From contig OY970820.1 of assembly GCA_963853835.1 (NCBI GenBank), positions 51,952,407-52,016,406 on the forward strand: a stretch of DNA of 64,000 nt. The letters are read 5' to 3'. Made by a program: the position numbers and the translations under genes. The notes below the pieces were generated by a model. That model was not told where the DNA came from, did not search any database, and saw only the letters and a list, made by a program, of their open reading frames with translations. The first letter of the stretch is position 1. Each line of letters starts with the position of its first letter. Source of the DNA: Calendula officinalis. Its lineage: Eukaryota > Streptophyta > Magnoliopsida > Asterales > Asteraceae. Shown one piece after another: positions 49,925 to 62,500 of the stretch.

Positions 49925-49990
49925 GTAGTAAATATGCACAATTTTCAAAAGAAAGTTATCATTGCTCGTCTGCTCAGTGCCACTAAAAAG
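49925..49990 (+). promoter_or_regulatory. Conserved upstream block of the F-box-like cluster
   Basis: TATGCACAATTTTCAAAAG then TCATTGCTCGTCTGCTCAG lies about 150-200 bp before the ATG of copy 1. It recurs at about 52073-52120 (copy 2) and 54232-54280 (copy 3), and in altered form near 56863 and 57850. Its conserved position before each gene suggests promoter or leader sequence duplicated with the genes. Confidence 0.45.
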
Positions 49991-50131
49991 TCTAACCGCC
50001 AAAAAACTGATCTTCGTTCGTCTCTAAATTATCAACTCTAACCTCTCAAAAACTGATATAAATTTGGTGCTTAAAAAATCAACTTTAACACTTCAAAAAC
50101 ACATTTTTATCATTCTCGAAAGGAAAAGAAG

Positions 50132-51163
50132 ATGGAATTAGGAAGCTTTTCAAAAACACTAAAAAGAAAAAAGATGGAAGCAGGCGGTTCTTCATCGGTT
50201 CTTCATCCTCCTCTACACGTATTGTTGACTTAAGTATTTCGTTGTTAGAATACATTTTATCGTTTGTTGGGGCTGAATCTGCAAAACAAGTTTTCAAATG
50301 CACATTAGTGTAAGTTTGTTTTACAATCAGTCTATTTCATATACCTATTTTGCATTTTCGACGACATTAGTTTGAAAATTTTTGAATGATTGCGTCATAG
50401 GTGTAAAATCATGAAGAAAGCAGTACACTCAAGAGATGTAAATAAAAAACTAGAACTTGATCTTATTTGAAGACAAAGATTCAGTTCTGAATATAACATC
50501 ATTTTTCAAAGATGCAAAGATGCGAGGAACCCAAACCTGATGTTCATAGATGGCATGGTACTCTTCTTTTTTTATGCATTTTTTAATAAAAAATATAAAT
50601 TATTTTGTATGTCATAAGAAATTTGTCGAAAATCTGATTTTCACGTCATTTTGACAAAAATGATTAAATTATGTAGTTTAATACTTCATTAGTTGTGATA
50701 ATCATACATTAATCCTTTAGTTTAATAAAAAATGGATAAATCATATTGCTTAATACTTCACGAGTTTTAAATATTTCATTTTGTTGATTAAAATTTGATT
50801 TATGTGTTTTATTAGGACAAATACTTTTTTGAGGACCGAGAAGAAGGAATGTTGTTATTGGAAGAGGCTGTTTCATTGGGACAAAAGGATGCAATTTTTG
50901 TGAAGGGGATTTTGTTGATGTCGAAGGAGAAAAGGGAAGAAGCTTTAAACCTTTTGTATGAAGAGTTCAACCGATCAAAGGGAAAATGGATTGTGAGTTA
51001 CACCTTGTAAAAAGTAAATGATATTTTGATGTCTAGATGGAACGAAATCTTAAGTATTAATTTCTCTGACTTTGAGCGTTATCAAATGTTAGATTGGGGG
51101 TTGGAAGATTGTATGTGGGATCTGATGTTCCATAGATTTGCTAAGATATATGGTTCTGATTAA
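50132..51163 (+). pseudogene. F-box-like gene, copy 1, broken
   Basis: Same three-exon plan as copies 2 and 3: exons 50132-50309, 50401-50557 and 50816-51163. Exon 1 is 178 bp against 167 in its sisters because GGTTCTTCATC (11 bp) is duplicated in tandem near 50180-50205, which shifts the frame before the F-box-like segment. Exon 2 has an in-frame TGA at 50468-50470 and exon 3 a TAA at 51008-51010. Splice sites are intact, so loss of coding is recent relative to the duplication. Confidence 0.65.
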
Positions 51164-51314
51164 TTGTGTGGGACGTGTGGTGTATGTATGTTTAAATATG
51201 TATATATATTTTCTGGTTTTTGAACAACTTTATGTTTTTGTAAAATTAACTTCTATATATATATATATACAGTTTGATATTTATTAATTAATGTCATGTA
51301 GTTGGTTTTTACAA

Positions 51315-51960
51315 AATGCTGTTTAATCATCGTTGATTAAAAAGAATCTCAACTAGTTTAATCATTGACGATTAAATATAATCTCAAACTTTAATCATCT
51401 ATAAATTAAACATGACCTTAAAAATAGATGATCGAAAACAATCTTAAAGTTTAATAATTAGTGGCTAAAACACAAAATAAGGTTTAATCATCTATTATTA
51501 AAGAGCATTTTGAAAAAAATTTAGACTAGTTTAATCATCGATGATTAAACCCAACCTCAAAGTTTAATCATCTATGATTAAACACGTCCACAAGATTAAT
51601 CATCGATGATTAAATAGCATCTTAAAGAGAATTAAGAATCTAAAAAACGGAGACAATGTTAATCATTAATGATTATAGAGCATTTAAAAAAAATACAGAC
51701 TAGTTTAATCATCGATGATTAAAAACAATCTCAACTAGTTTAATCACTTATAATTAAAAAGAGCATTTTATGAAAAATTCAGACTAGTTTAATCAATTAT
51801 GATTAAACGCCAACTTCAAGTTTAAATCATTGATGATTAAACAAAACGCCAAGTTTAATCATCGATGTTTAAAACACAATCTCAAAAGTTTAATCATTTA
51901 TGATTAAACACAACAATAAGTTTAATAATCTATGATTAAAGAGCATATTATAAAAAATTG
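51315..51960. repeat. Palindrome array between F-box-like copies 1 and 2
   Basis: About fifteen AATCATCGATGATT copies or variants (exact at about 51533, 51598 and 51711), with spacers ACCCAACCTCAAAG, AGCATCTTAAAGAG and AAAAACGGAGACAA. The first and third of these spacer phrases also occur, inverted, in the 11.3-kb element. Confidence 0.8.
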
Positions 51961-52245
51961 TTGCTTATACAAATAAGTATGCATTGGTTAAATTTTTGAG
52001 ATTAAACTCTAATATTAATAAAAATAAATTATTATAACAATAATAATATCATTTAATATTTACTCGTAGTAATTATGCACAATTTTCAAAAGAAGTCATC
52101 ATTGCTCGTCTTTTCAGTTCACCTAACCGCCCAAAAACTAATCATCAACTCTAACCTTCTAAAAAACTAATCATCATTCGGTTCTAAAAAATAAAACTTT
52201 AACTCCTCAAAAACAGATTCTTATCATTCTCTAAAAGCAAACAAG

Positions 52246-53309
52246 ATGGAAGTCGGAAGTTCTTCAAAAACACTCAAAAGAACCAAGATGGAAACAAAAA
52301 GTTTATCATACTCCTCTGCACATATGGTTGACTTACCTACTCCGTTGTTGGAACAAAGTTTATCGTTTGTTGGGTCTGAATTTGCCAAACAAGTTTTCAA
52401 TTGCACATCAGTGTAAGTTTGTTGTACAAATCAGTCTATTTGATATAACTATTTTGTATTTTTGACGTTATTAGTTTCTAATTTTTAGAATGATTGCGTC
52501 GTAGGTGTAAAACCATGAATAAAGTAGTATACTCAACATCAGTGTTTAAAAAACTAGAACTTGATCTTATTGGAAGAGAAAGATTAAATCCTGAATTTCA
52601 CAAAATTATCCAAAGTTGCAAAGATGCTGGAAACCCAAACCTGATATTCTTAGATGGCATGGTACTCCTCTGTTTTATGCATTTTTCCAAAATCTAAATT
52701 GTTTTTCATGTCTATAAGTAATTTGTGGAAATATTATTTTCATGACATTTTGATAAAAATGATTCAATTATGTAATTTAATTTTTCATGATTAAATATGA
52801 TTAATTATTCATGATTAATTTTTCATTTGTTTTATGTGTTTAATTAGGACAAGTACTTTTTTGAGGGCCAAGAAGAAGGGATGCATCTATTGGAAGAGGC
52901 TGTTTCATTGGGACAAAAGGATGCTATTTTTGTAAAGGGCATGTTGTTGATGTCGCATAATAAAAAAGAAGAAGGTTTAAACTTATGGAATGAAGAGTTC
53001 AAACGATCAAAAGGATCATGGAATGTGAGAGAAAGTTGGGAGAAAGTGTATGATATTTTGATGTCTAGATGGGGCGATTTGTTTATTTTGTACATTGATT
53101 ACTTTGAGCATGAATGTATGATTCATGGCCATCTCCCCAAGATGAGTTTAGATCAGATGATAGATTGGGCGTTGGAAGTGAAGCGTGAAGTTTGTATGTG
53201 GGATGTGTTTTTCGCTAGATTTGCTGATATTTTTGGTTTCAATTATGTGTCATATGTGATGGATGATCAACAACCTTTGAATACGTATAAGAAATATCCA
53301 TATTTTTGA
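52246..53309 (+). CDS. F-box-like protein, copy 2 (261 aa, intact)
   Basis: Three exons, 52246-52412, 52505-52661 and 52848-53309, join with GT/AG borders in phases 2 and 0 without a stop. Residues about 30-65 (TPLLEQSLSFVGSEFAKQV ... VCKTMNKVVYS) fit an N-terminal F-box. Then come RCKDAGNP-type (here SCKDAGNPNLIF) and EEAVSLGQKDAIFVKGMLL blocks, as in the plant F-box proteins of the At1g67623 group. Those proteins are thought to act as SCF ubiquitin-ligase adaptors. The first lines are Lys/Ser-rich. The C-terminus is about 37 residues longer than in copy 3, with an insert IHGHLPKMSLDQM and the tail YVMDDQQPLNTYKKYPYF. Assignment is from motif style. A Sel1-like or other helical repeat is an alternative reading of the second half. 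Confidence 0.6.
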
Positions 53310-53399
53310 ACAGTTTATGCTTTTATGTATTAGAAAACTTTGATGTTTACTAATTAATGTATTTGAATTTTTTTGAACAGTTTTATGATTTTTCCAAAA

Positions 53400-54110
53400 A
53401 CTAGTTTAATGATGTATGATTAAAGAGCATTTAATAAAAATTTAATACTAGTTCAACCATCGATGATTAAACCCAACCTCAAGTTTAATCTTCGATGTTT
53501 AAACATATAGCCAAGATTAATCATCGATGATTAAACAGTATCTTATAGAGAATTAAGAATCTAAAAAACGGAGACAAGGTTAATCATCGATGATTAAATA
53601 GTATCTTATAGAGAATTAAGAATCTAAAAAACGGAGACAAGGTTAATCATCGATGATTAAACTGTTTAATCATCGATGATTAAAAAAAATGTCAAAGATT
53701 AATCACTAGTAATTAAAGAGCATTTAATAAAAAATTCTAACTAGTTCAATCATCGATGATTAAACCCAACCTCAAGTTTAATCATCGATGATTAAACATA
53801 TAGTCAAGATTAATCATCGATGATTAAACAACATCTTATAGAGAATTGAGAATCTAAAAAACGGAGATAAGGCATCGATGATTAAACAACATGTTTTATT
53901 TTAAAAACAGAGTTAAATCATCGATGATTAAAACACAACACCAAAGTTTAATCATCGCTGATTAAAAATAATCTCAAAGTTTGATCATTAATGCTAAAAC
54001 AACACCACGTTTAATCATCCATGATTAAAAACAATCTCAAAGTTGAATAATGAATGATTTAAAACATAATAGTAAAAAGTTCAATCATCGTTAAATAAAA
54101 ATTATGACGT
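53400..54110. repeat. Palindrome array between copies 2 and 3
   Basis: Many exact AATCATCGATGATT copies (about 53519, 53582, 53645 and later). A unit of about 62 bp containing GAGAATTAAGAATCTAAAAA is directly repeated at about 53520-53645 and partly again near 53840. Spacers ACATATAGTCAAGA and ACCCAACCTCAAG recur. Confidence 0.85.
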
Positions 54111-54409
54111 GTAGATGATTCTTATACAAATAAGTATTCATGGGTTAAATATTTGTGATTAAACTCTAATATTAAATAAAAATAAATTATTATAACAATA
54201 ATAAAACGAATTAATATTTATTCGTAGTGAATATGCACAATTTTCAAAAGAAAAGTCATCATTGCGCGTCTGTTCAAAAAACTGATCATTATTCGGGTCT
54301 AAAATATCAACTCTAACCTCTCAAAAACTGATCATCATTCGGTGCTTAAAAAATAAACTTTACCCCTTAAAAAAAACAGATTTTTATCATTCTCATAAGC
54401 AAAAAGAAG

Positions 54410-55525
54410 ATGGAAGTCGGAAGTTCTTCAAAAACACTCAAAAGAAACAAGATGGAAACAGGAGGTTCTTCATCTTTCTCTACACGTATGCTTGACATAA
54501 CTACTCCGTTGTTAGAACACATTCTATCATTTGTTGCGGCTGAATCTGCGAAACAAGTTTTCAAATGCACATTAGTGTAAGTATATTTTTCAATCAGTCA
54601 ATTTTCATATTCCTATTTTGTATTTTCGACGTTATTAGTTTCTAATTTTTTGGAATGACTGAATGATAGGTGTAAAACCATGAATGAAGCAGTATACTCA
54701 ACATCAGTGTTTAAAAAACTAGTACTTGATCTTATTGGAAGTGAAAGATTAAATCCTGAATATTTGAAAATCATCCAAAGATGCAGAGATGCTGGAAACC
54801 CAAACCTGATGTTCAGAGATGGCATGGTACTCTTATGTTTTATGCATTTTTCCAAGAAAATATAATTTCATTTGCATGTCATTTCATATGTATAACTAAT
54901 TATGTCGAAAATTTTATTTTCATCTCATTTTGCAAAAAAATGATTAATTTATGTAGTTTAATGCTTCATTAGTTGTGATAATTATTTATATTATTACCTT
55001 TTAAAACCCTGATGATATTACACTAAATCAAAATAAAAAATACGTTTATTCATTAGTTATTAATCATTAAACCTTGAGTTTAATCAAAAAATGTATAATC
55101 ATATTGCTTAATCTTTCGTTACTTGTACAATGTTTAATTTTGATGATTAAAATTTGATTTATGTGTTTAATTAGGACAAATACTTTTTTGAGAACCGAGA
55201 AGAAGGAATGTTGCTATTGGAAAACGCTGTTTCATTGGGGCAAAAAGATGCCATTTTTGTGAAGGGGATGTTGTTGATGTCGCAGGAGAAGAAGCATGAA
55301 GCTTTAAACATTCTAAATGAGGAGTTCAAAGAATCAAAGGGACCATGGAATTTGACTGACAGCTGGAGGAAAGTTTATGATATCTTGATGTCTAGACGAA
55401 ACGAATTGTTAAGTATTAATTTCTCTGACTTTGAGCCTTATCAGTTGTTAGATTGGGGGTTGGATGATGTTGGTATGTGGGATTTGGTGTTCTGTAGATT
55501 TGCTAATATATTTGCTTCTGATTAA
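54410..55525 (+). CDS. F-box-like protein, copy 3 (224 aa, intact)
   Basis: Exons 54410-54576, 54670-54826 and 55175-55525 are open and phase-compatible; the first two exon lengths (167 and 157 bp) are identical to copy 2. The F-box-like segment is TPLLEHILSFVAAESAKQV then KCTL, VCKTMNEAVYS across the exon 1/2 junction, followed by RCRDAGNPNLMF and ENAVSLGQKDAIFVKGMLL. It ends MWDLVFCRFANIFASD. Start chosen at the MEVGSSSKTLKR methionine shared by all copies. Tandem spacing to copy 2 is about 2.16 kb, including an intervening palindrome array. Confidence 0.6.
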
Positions 55526-55679
55526 TCGTGTTGGTCGTGTGATGAATGTATGTTTAAAGACGTATAAATAATTTCAATTTTTTGAACATTTTATATGTTA
55601 TTTGTAATATTAACTTCTATATATAAGTTCACTTTGATGTTTATTAATTAATGTATGTAGTTGGTTTTTATAAGATGTT

Positions 55680-56640
55680 GTTTAATCATCGATGATACAA
55701 AATTGTTTTATTAATCATCGATGATTAATAGTAATGATGATTAAACCCAACCTCAAAGTTTAATCATCGATGATTAAACATATAGTTAAGATTAATCATC
55801 GATGATTAAACAATATTTTTGATTTTAAAAACAGAATTGCTTTATTAATCATCGATGATTAATAGTAATGATGATTAAACCCAACCTCAAAGTTTAATCA
55901 TCGATGATTAAACATATAGTCAAGATTAATCATCTATGATTAAACAGCATCTTTGATTTTAAAAACAGAATTGTTTTATTAATCATCGATGATTAATAGT
56001 AATGATGATTAAACCCAACCTCAAAGTTTAATCATCGATGATTAAACATATAGTCAAGATTAATCATCGATGATTAAACAACATTTTTGATTTTAAAAAC
56101 ATAATTGCTTTATTAATCATCGATGATTAATAGTAATGATGATTAAACCCAACCTCAAAGTTTAATCATCGATGATTAAACATATAGTCAAGATTAATCA
56201 TCGATGATTAAACAACATTTTTGATTTTAAAAACATAATTTCTTTATTAATCATTGCTGATTAATAGTAATGATGATTAAACTCAACCTCAAAGTTTAAT
56301 CATCGATGATTAAACATATAGTCAAGATTAATCATCGATGATTAAACAGCATCCTTGATTTTAAAAACATAATTGTTTTATTAATCATCGATGATTAATA
56401 GTAATGATGATTAAACCCAAGCTCAAAGTTTAATAATCGATGATTAAACATATAGTCAAGATTAATCATCGATGATTAAACATCATCTTTGATTTTAAAA
56501 ACAGAATTGTTTTATTAATCATCGATAATTAAACATTGATTTAAACAACAAGTATAATCATTAATGATTAAACACCAAGAAAACACATCATCAAAAGTTT
56601 AATCATCGATGATTAAACAACATAATTTTAAAAATTGAGA
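55680..56640. repeat. 134-bp tandem repeat built from palindromes
   Basis: The landmark CTCAAAGTTTAAT recurs with its G at 55758, 55892, 56026, 56160, 56294 and 56428, a period of exactly 134 bp. Each unit holds three palindromes (AATCATCGATGATT) with spacers CATATAGTCAAGA, AGCATCTTTGATTTTAAAAA and TAGTAATGATGATTAAACCC. Single-base decay differs between units (for example TCATTGCTGAT near 56251). More diverged copies follow to about 56640. Confidence 0.9.
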
Positions 56641-57954
56641 CTATATTAATCATTATAGATTAAAAAAGCATCACAGATTTCAAAAAAACAAAATTGGTTT
56701 ATTAGCGTTGAATAAATTATGCGTTGAATAATTTATGACGTAAAAAATAGCGAATATTAAAAATAATAGAAACGGTTTAAAAAATTGCCGATTTAACAAT
56801 ATTAATAATAATAATATTAATAATAATAATAATACACATTAATTATTACTGTATTAAAATATGATCCATTTTCAAAAAAGAGGTCATAATTGTAGTTTTT
56901 TTCAGCGCCTCCTGAAAATCTCTGCAAATAATCTTTATCGAAAAAAAAAAGTCATCTTTAACATTTCGTCCCCTTAGAAAAACAAACCCATGCCTGAGAG
57001 TTGAAAATCGAAATACAAATAAATGAAAGATATTAGACATGCTACTTTTTCAGAAAAATACATGCTACTATTTTTAAAATTAAAAACATAGGATATATAC
57101 TAATAAGATTTAAAATAATGAAATATATTTTTCTTATGTATATGTGTCATTTAACGTCATCAGTTCATAAATGCACGTCTTCTCAAGTGCCCCCTAAAAA
57201 TCTCTGCAAAAAATCTTCACCGAAAAAAAAATCATCATTTCTATCACATTTCTTCCCCTACTAAAACCAAACACACGCATTAGAGTTGAAAATTGAAATA
57301 CCAAACACATTTCTATCACATTTCATTCTCCTTGGAAATTGTTAAATTAAAAGGCCATCGTTTTAAATTAATTGTTTTGTATTTGAAGTTGAAAATTGTA
57401 ATAGAAATAAATGAATACTTCATTGTCTTTAGTAGCGTTTCTTCTTTGAAAGTACTCTGTATAATAAAAGTATTCATAATGTTTTGGATTTAAAATATGT
57501 CCCTGTCCTTTAAACATTTTAATCCGAGGATTAAATCTTTATAGCTATTAATATTACTAATTATATAAACCATAATTATTTTATTATTATAATCAGGATT
57601 ATACGTTTATAGAAATGCATAATAACTTTATTCATCTATGACTTAAACGGTACCTGTTGATCACAAAAATTTAAAAACACACAATAGTTAAACCATCGAT
57701 AATTAACAAATCGTATAATCATCGATGATTATACATGCTACAATTTCAGAAAAATACATGCTACTATTTTTAAAATTAAAAATATAGGAGTTATAATAAT
57801 AAAAATAAAAATAATCAAAGATATTTTTCTTATGTATATGCGTCAGTTAACGTCATCAGTTCATAAATGCACGTCTTCTCAGTGCCCCTTAAAAACCTCT
57901 ACAAATACCCTTTCGCAAAATACAGATCATCACACATCTTTATCATTTCCGATC
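56641..57954. repeat. Duplicated F-box-cluster upstream blocks without genes
   Basis: Segments around 56863-57010, 57050-57270 and 57748-57920 are related direct copies (CAGAAAAATACATGCTACTA; TCAGTTCATAAATGCACGTC; CCTCTACAAATA/ATCTCTGCAAAAAATC). They resemble the conserved block upstream of the F-box-like genes. The first two are not followed by a recognisable exon. One palindrome variant and TCATCGATGATTA lie near 57690-57730. Confidence 0.5.
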
Positions 57955-57959
57955 ATTTA

Positions 57960-58367
57960 TATTTTCAAATTAGTGTAAGTTTGTTCTACAAAATCAGTCT
58001 ATTTCATATACTTATTTTGTATTTTTGATGTTATTATATATTAATTTTGGGGGTGTTTGCATTATAGGTTAATAAAACCATGAACAAAGCTGTGTACTCA
58101 AGAGTAGTGATTAAAAATCTAGAAGTTGATCTTATTGAAAGAAGAAAATTAGATCATCAGATTTACAAGTTTTGCAAAAGAATAGACAAAGATTGGACTT
58201 GTTCAGTTCATGTTTTTATAGATCACTTTTCAAGACTTGATAGGTTGGATTTGGAGAAGGAGATAGAAGTCAAAACACAAAGAAACATCACAGTTTTGAA
58301 AAAAGATTATGCAATGAACAATCAGAGGCATAAGGCTTCAGTAGAAGAATTACTTCATTACACATAA
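57960..58367 (+). pseudogene. F-box-like gene, copy 4 remnant
   Basis: TTTTCAAATTAGT|GTAAGT at about 57962-57979 is the end of exon 1 with its donor; the rest of exon 1 is gone. Exon 2 (from about 58069) reads NKAVYSRVVIKNLEVDLIER, related to NKVVYSTSVFKKLELDLIG of copy 2. It then runs without the usual donor into an unrelated Lys/Glu-rich frame (RLDLEKEIEVKTQRN) ending at 58367. Probably non-functional or a chimera. Confidence 0.45.
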
Positions 58368-59239
58368 TGAGCCTATTTTGCAATCGATCAGAAGAATTAT
58401 GCATTAAACAAGGTATATTTTTTTTCATAATGGATCTTTATTTTATTTTCCTAACTCTTAAAGTCTAACAGAAGTTGATGAAGATCTTGAATTATCCTGC
58501 AAATTTCATCAAGAAAGTCAAACTCATACAAAAGCAGGCTCATTTCAGACTATGGAAGATGATGAAGATGTTTCGTTTAAGTCGACTGAAAATGAGAGTG
58601 ATAAATTGGACAAAATCATCCTTTCACTAGTAGACAAGATACTGGATCAGCGTTTATGTCAAGCTGATGTTCACGGAATTAGAGTCACTGAAACGAAAAG
58701 CAGCCACCAAATGCTCGACAAATGTTCACGGAATTAGAGTCATTTCTTTCGAGGGATAACAAAAAACGCACAAGGTTTACTTAAAAACTGTTTGAATTAC
58801 GATGATGCTTCTTTCGTGGTGTTCTCTAGATGATTGTCATCTCCCAAATACTTAACAATATGACTTGACCTGCTTAACTCCACTTCCCAAGACTTGAAAG
58901 GTTGGATTTGGAGAAGGACATAGAAGCCAAAAGACTTGGTCTGCTTAACTCTACATCCAAAGACTTGAAAGGTTGGATTCGGAGAAGGAGATAGAAGCCA
59001 AAATACAAGAAACAGTTTATACAATCAATCAGAAGAATCATGCATCAAAAACATAATAGTCTAGTCATTAAACTTTTCTGTATTTTTGATCTTTTTAATT
59101 TAAAGTGTATCAATTATTTTGAATAGGAGGAAGTATTAAAATGTGTATGTTATTAAAGTTGATTTTTTATTTATCAAGTTATTAATCATTTATATTTAAA
59201 CTGATTTGTATATTTGAAAAATATAAAAAAAAACACAAT
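58368..59239. other. Gene-poor tail with a short tandem duplication
   Basis: GACTTGAAAGGTTGGATT with GGAGAAGGA(C/G)ATAGAAG occurs twice in tandem (about 58892-58945 and 58962-59005) and once in copy 4 (about 58230-58270). An ORF of 61 aa at 58552-58737 is not recognised and may be chance. A Stowaway-like right end (TTATTTTGAATAGGAGGAAG) lies near 59113-59132. Confidence 0.4.
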
Positions 59240-59475
59240 TGATTTATTAATCATTGATGATTAAGCAACATAAAAAGAATAAAAAACTAGTTTAATCATC
59301 GATGATTAAGCAACATAAAAAGAATACAAACTAATTTAATCATCGATGATTAAACAGTATCTAATAATTTCACGCAAGTTTATCATAATAACAGCATCTG
59401 TAATTTTAAAAACATAATAAATGAATAATCGATGATTAAACACAACACCAAGTTTATCATCGAGGATTAAAACAG
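59240..59475. repeat. Palindrome array downstream of the ULP1-like gene
   Basis: Exact AATCATCGATGATT at about 59294 and 59338, plus variants. A 44-bp unit AGCAACATAAAAAGAATA is repeated. Confidence 0.75.
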
Positions 59476-59582
59476 AATGTTATGAAAAATTGAAGAGTAG
59501 TTTAAACACACATGAATATGCATAACACCTTTTTGAAGGGTGTCCACAAATTCTCAAGGATGTCCACTAAAACATTGTTTTG

Positions 59583-62500
59583 TCACAATGATAAACTTTG
59601 TGCTATTTTTTGATTTTGATATTCTAAAACACTATTATGTACATATTCTTTCATGTTGTTAATCTCTGAAGTTAGCATTCTTGCTGCATACTTCTTCCTG
59701 AGTTTTTCAATAAAATTATCTTGAATAATACTTTCTTTTCCAAATCCTGGTTTCCATGTTGAAATTGATTGTCCTACATATGTTTCCATATGCCTCATTG
59801 TAAAAATACCTGAATCAACTTCATTATCTGTTGTTCTCCATGACATTTCTATTACTTTTGGGATTAGACTTTTATTAGACATATCTTTGAGCTTCGTATA
59901 ATTTAGTTTATCCATATATATCAATATCAAAGATTTCTGTTAATCATATAAGAATACTTATTAAAAACATATATGATATTTTTAAAAATATGTTTTTGCT
60001 TATTTATTGATGCTTACCAGAGCATTAAATATTTTCCCATATCTTTTCTTCACAGTTTCGTCAAAAACAAATTTGTTGTCGATAATCTCGTAAGAAGCTT
60101 TTTTCAAGTTGATGACAATCAAATATATATGCTCCTTATTCGCGACAGGGAAGAAAATCTGTATTTTAATAATATAATATTATATTGTAAAATAGATAGA
60201 AAAATAAAAATCAAATATAAAGGTTAAGCTAACATACCAGATCAACATTTTTGAGTTGTAATTTGTCTTTGTCATTATTAACAGACAAAGCAAAGTTTTC
60301 TTTGAACGTGTTGTATCTAAGATCTTCAGAAATTCCTTGAGCATTCAGATAAAAATTCTAAAAAATATTTAAATAATATATTAGTTTATAATTAGTAATC
60401 ATAGATGATTATAGCCAAAATTTCTTATTCATATGTATTAATTATATAAAATATTTCTTACTGTCATTTCCATCTTCATAAACAACCTGAAAGGAGACTG
60501 TGATGGGTCCCTTTGTTGTTCGTGGTGATTCATTAAATCAACCCATGCATCAATGACAATTGAATATACATGCATTTTCGGGTATAACTAATTCACTGTA
60601 TTTTATTATTCACACATAGTTAGTTTCCTATTTTTAATAAAAATATGTATACGATAATAATAAATAAAAATCTAGTGCATACGTGGTAGATCCATTAAAG
60701 TTGAATAACCAATCAGAAACGATATCTTCTTCATCTGTTGATTTACATTTAGCATTAGTGATTGAATCCTTTAATGGTGATCTTTCATTTGAACTCTTTT
60801 GATCTTCTAGAGTTCTTTTCTCTTCTATTTGAGCATATTGTTGCCTTGGTTGTATTGATTTGTTTGATTCATTTTGAACTTCTGCTTTCTCTTTTTCATC
60901 TGGGCTTAAGTCTATCCCCAAGGAGAATGATGGTCCATCGCAGAACTAACGTTTTTAGTCTTTTCTTCTTTTTCTTTTTGATTTTTTGCTTTTCCAATTT
61001 CATCTAGGATTAAGAAAAATGTTGGTTGATCACAGAAAGTAACTTTTTTCTTCTCTTTTTCTTTTTCTTTTTTTTTTTCTGAATTTTCTTTTTCTGCCTT
61101 TTCAGCAACCTCACAAATTAATGGATCTTTCCAGAATTCATATGTATAATATCCATCATCTACAATAGACAAAATCATTTATTAAAAATATAATTATTAA
61201 TAATTTTTATGGACATTTCATTCCTTAAACATAATTGAATAACAAAACAAATTCATATATGAATACAACTATTAATTATATCCACAGACATTTCAATTTT
61301 TATTCATATATAAATACAAATATTAAAAATATTAACTATATTTAATTTAACGGTTAATACCTTCAATTATGTTTTCATTCTCTTTACCAAAGCTTGTATA
61401 GATATTTGCCTCTTTCACGCTATCTATAACATTTACATCAACTGCATCAAACCGATTAGCATCACCAGATACGTTATCTCCAACACATTGATTAATTCCA
61501 ATAAACACACCTACAACATTTTGAATTAGATAAACTTTAATATACCACTATATATTTATTATAAATTTTTAATGAATATCTGCTTCAAGTTTGTCAGCTA
61601 TTTCTGTGACAGCTGGATCATTCCAGTACTCATCACTTGAATTAATTGAATCTTGACTATTATTTACATTTGTTGAATTGTTAATTTCTCCACCCAAATC
61701 ATGAAGTTGAATTTTTCGATCTTCATCAATTACATAATTTTTTTCATGAACATCTCTAACATTATTACCATCAACACCTGTACCATCAACAACTATGTCA
61801 ACATTTCCACCAATATCATCACCTTTCCAATTCCCATCATCAACTTCATCTCCAACAATAGAATTACCAGCCGCTTCATCACCAAAATCAGCTTTAGCAA
61901 CCACATCACGATTAGCAGAATCATTTCCATCACCTTTTTCTAGTTCATCACCAAAATCAGCTTTAGCAACCAGATCACCATTATCAGAATCATTTCGATC
62001 ATCTTTTTCTAGTTCATTTTCAAAAAAATACATATATTCTTCATTCTTCACTTGGATATTTTTGAAATGCTGATTTGTAGAGTGATATTTTAATGCTTTT
62101 TGTAATGTCAAATTTAGCTCTTCCATATTCTTTAAAATTTTATTAAATTTTTTTTCAACTTTGAAGTTAGATGCCTACATAATAAGAAAATAAAAAAAAT
62201 AAAATAAGAAGGTTAATCATATATGAATTCACTATATTACAATTGTTATCTCAAATGATTCATCTTCTTTGTAACTTTCATTAAACTCTGCTTCACATAA
62301 AGTTTTTTTAGAAATCGCTGTATCCTCTACAAGTTTTATTTTCTCAGATGTCCAACGACAAATAGCTGGACGTTCTCTTGAAACTTGTATATAATCCAAT
62401 TTCGCATGATAAACATACATTAACTGCATATACAAAATGATATATTAAATTAGATAAATAATTTTGTGTGTATTTATATGTGAATCTGAAAATGTGTTAG

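Noticed and set aside
61701..62073. Plus-strand Ser/Pro and Ile/Asn-rich frames opposite the ULP1-like gene
   Set aside because: Mirror of the acidic repeat exon on the minus strand, which has splice sites and a continuing gene.
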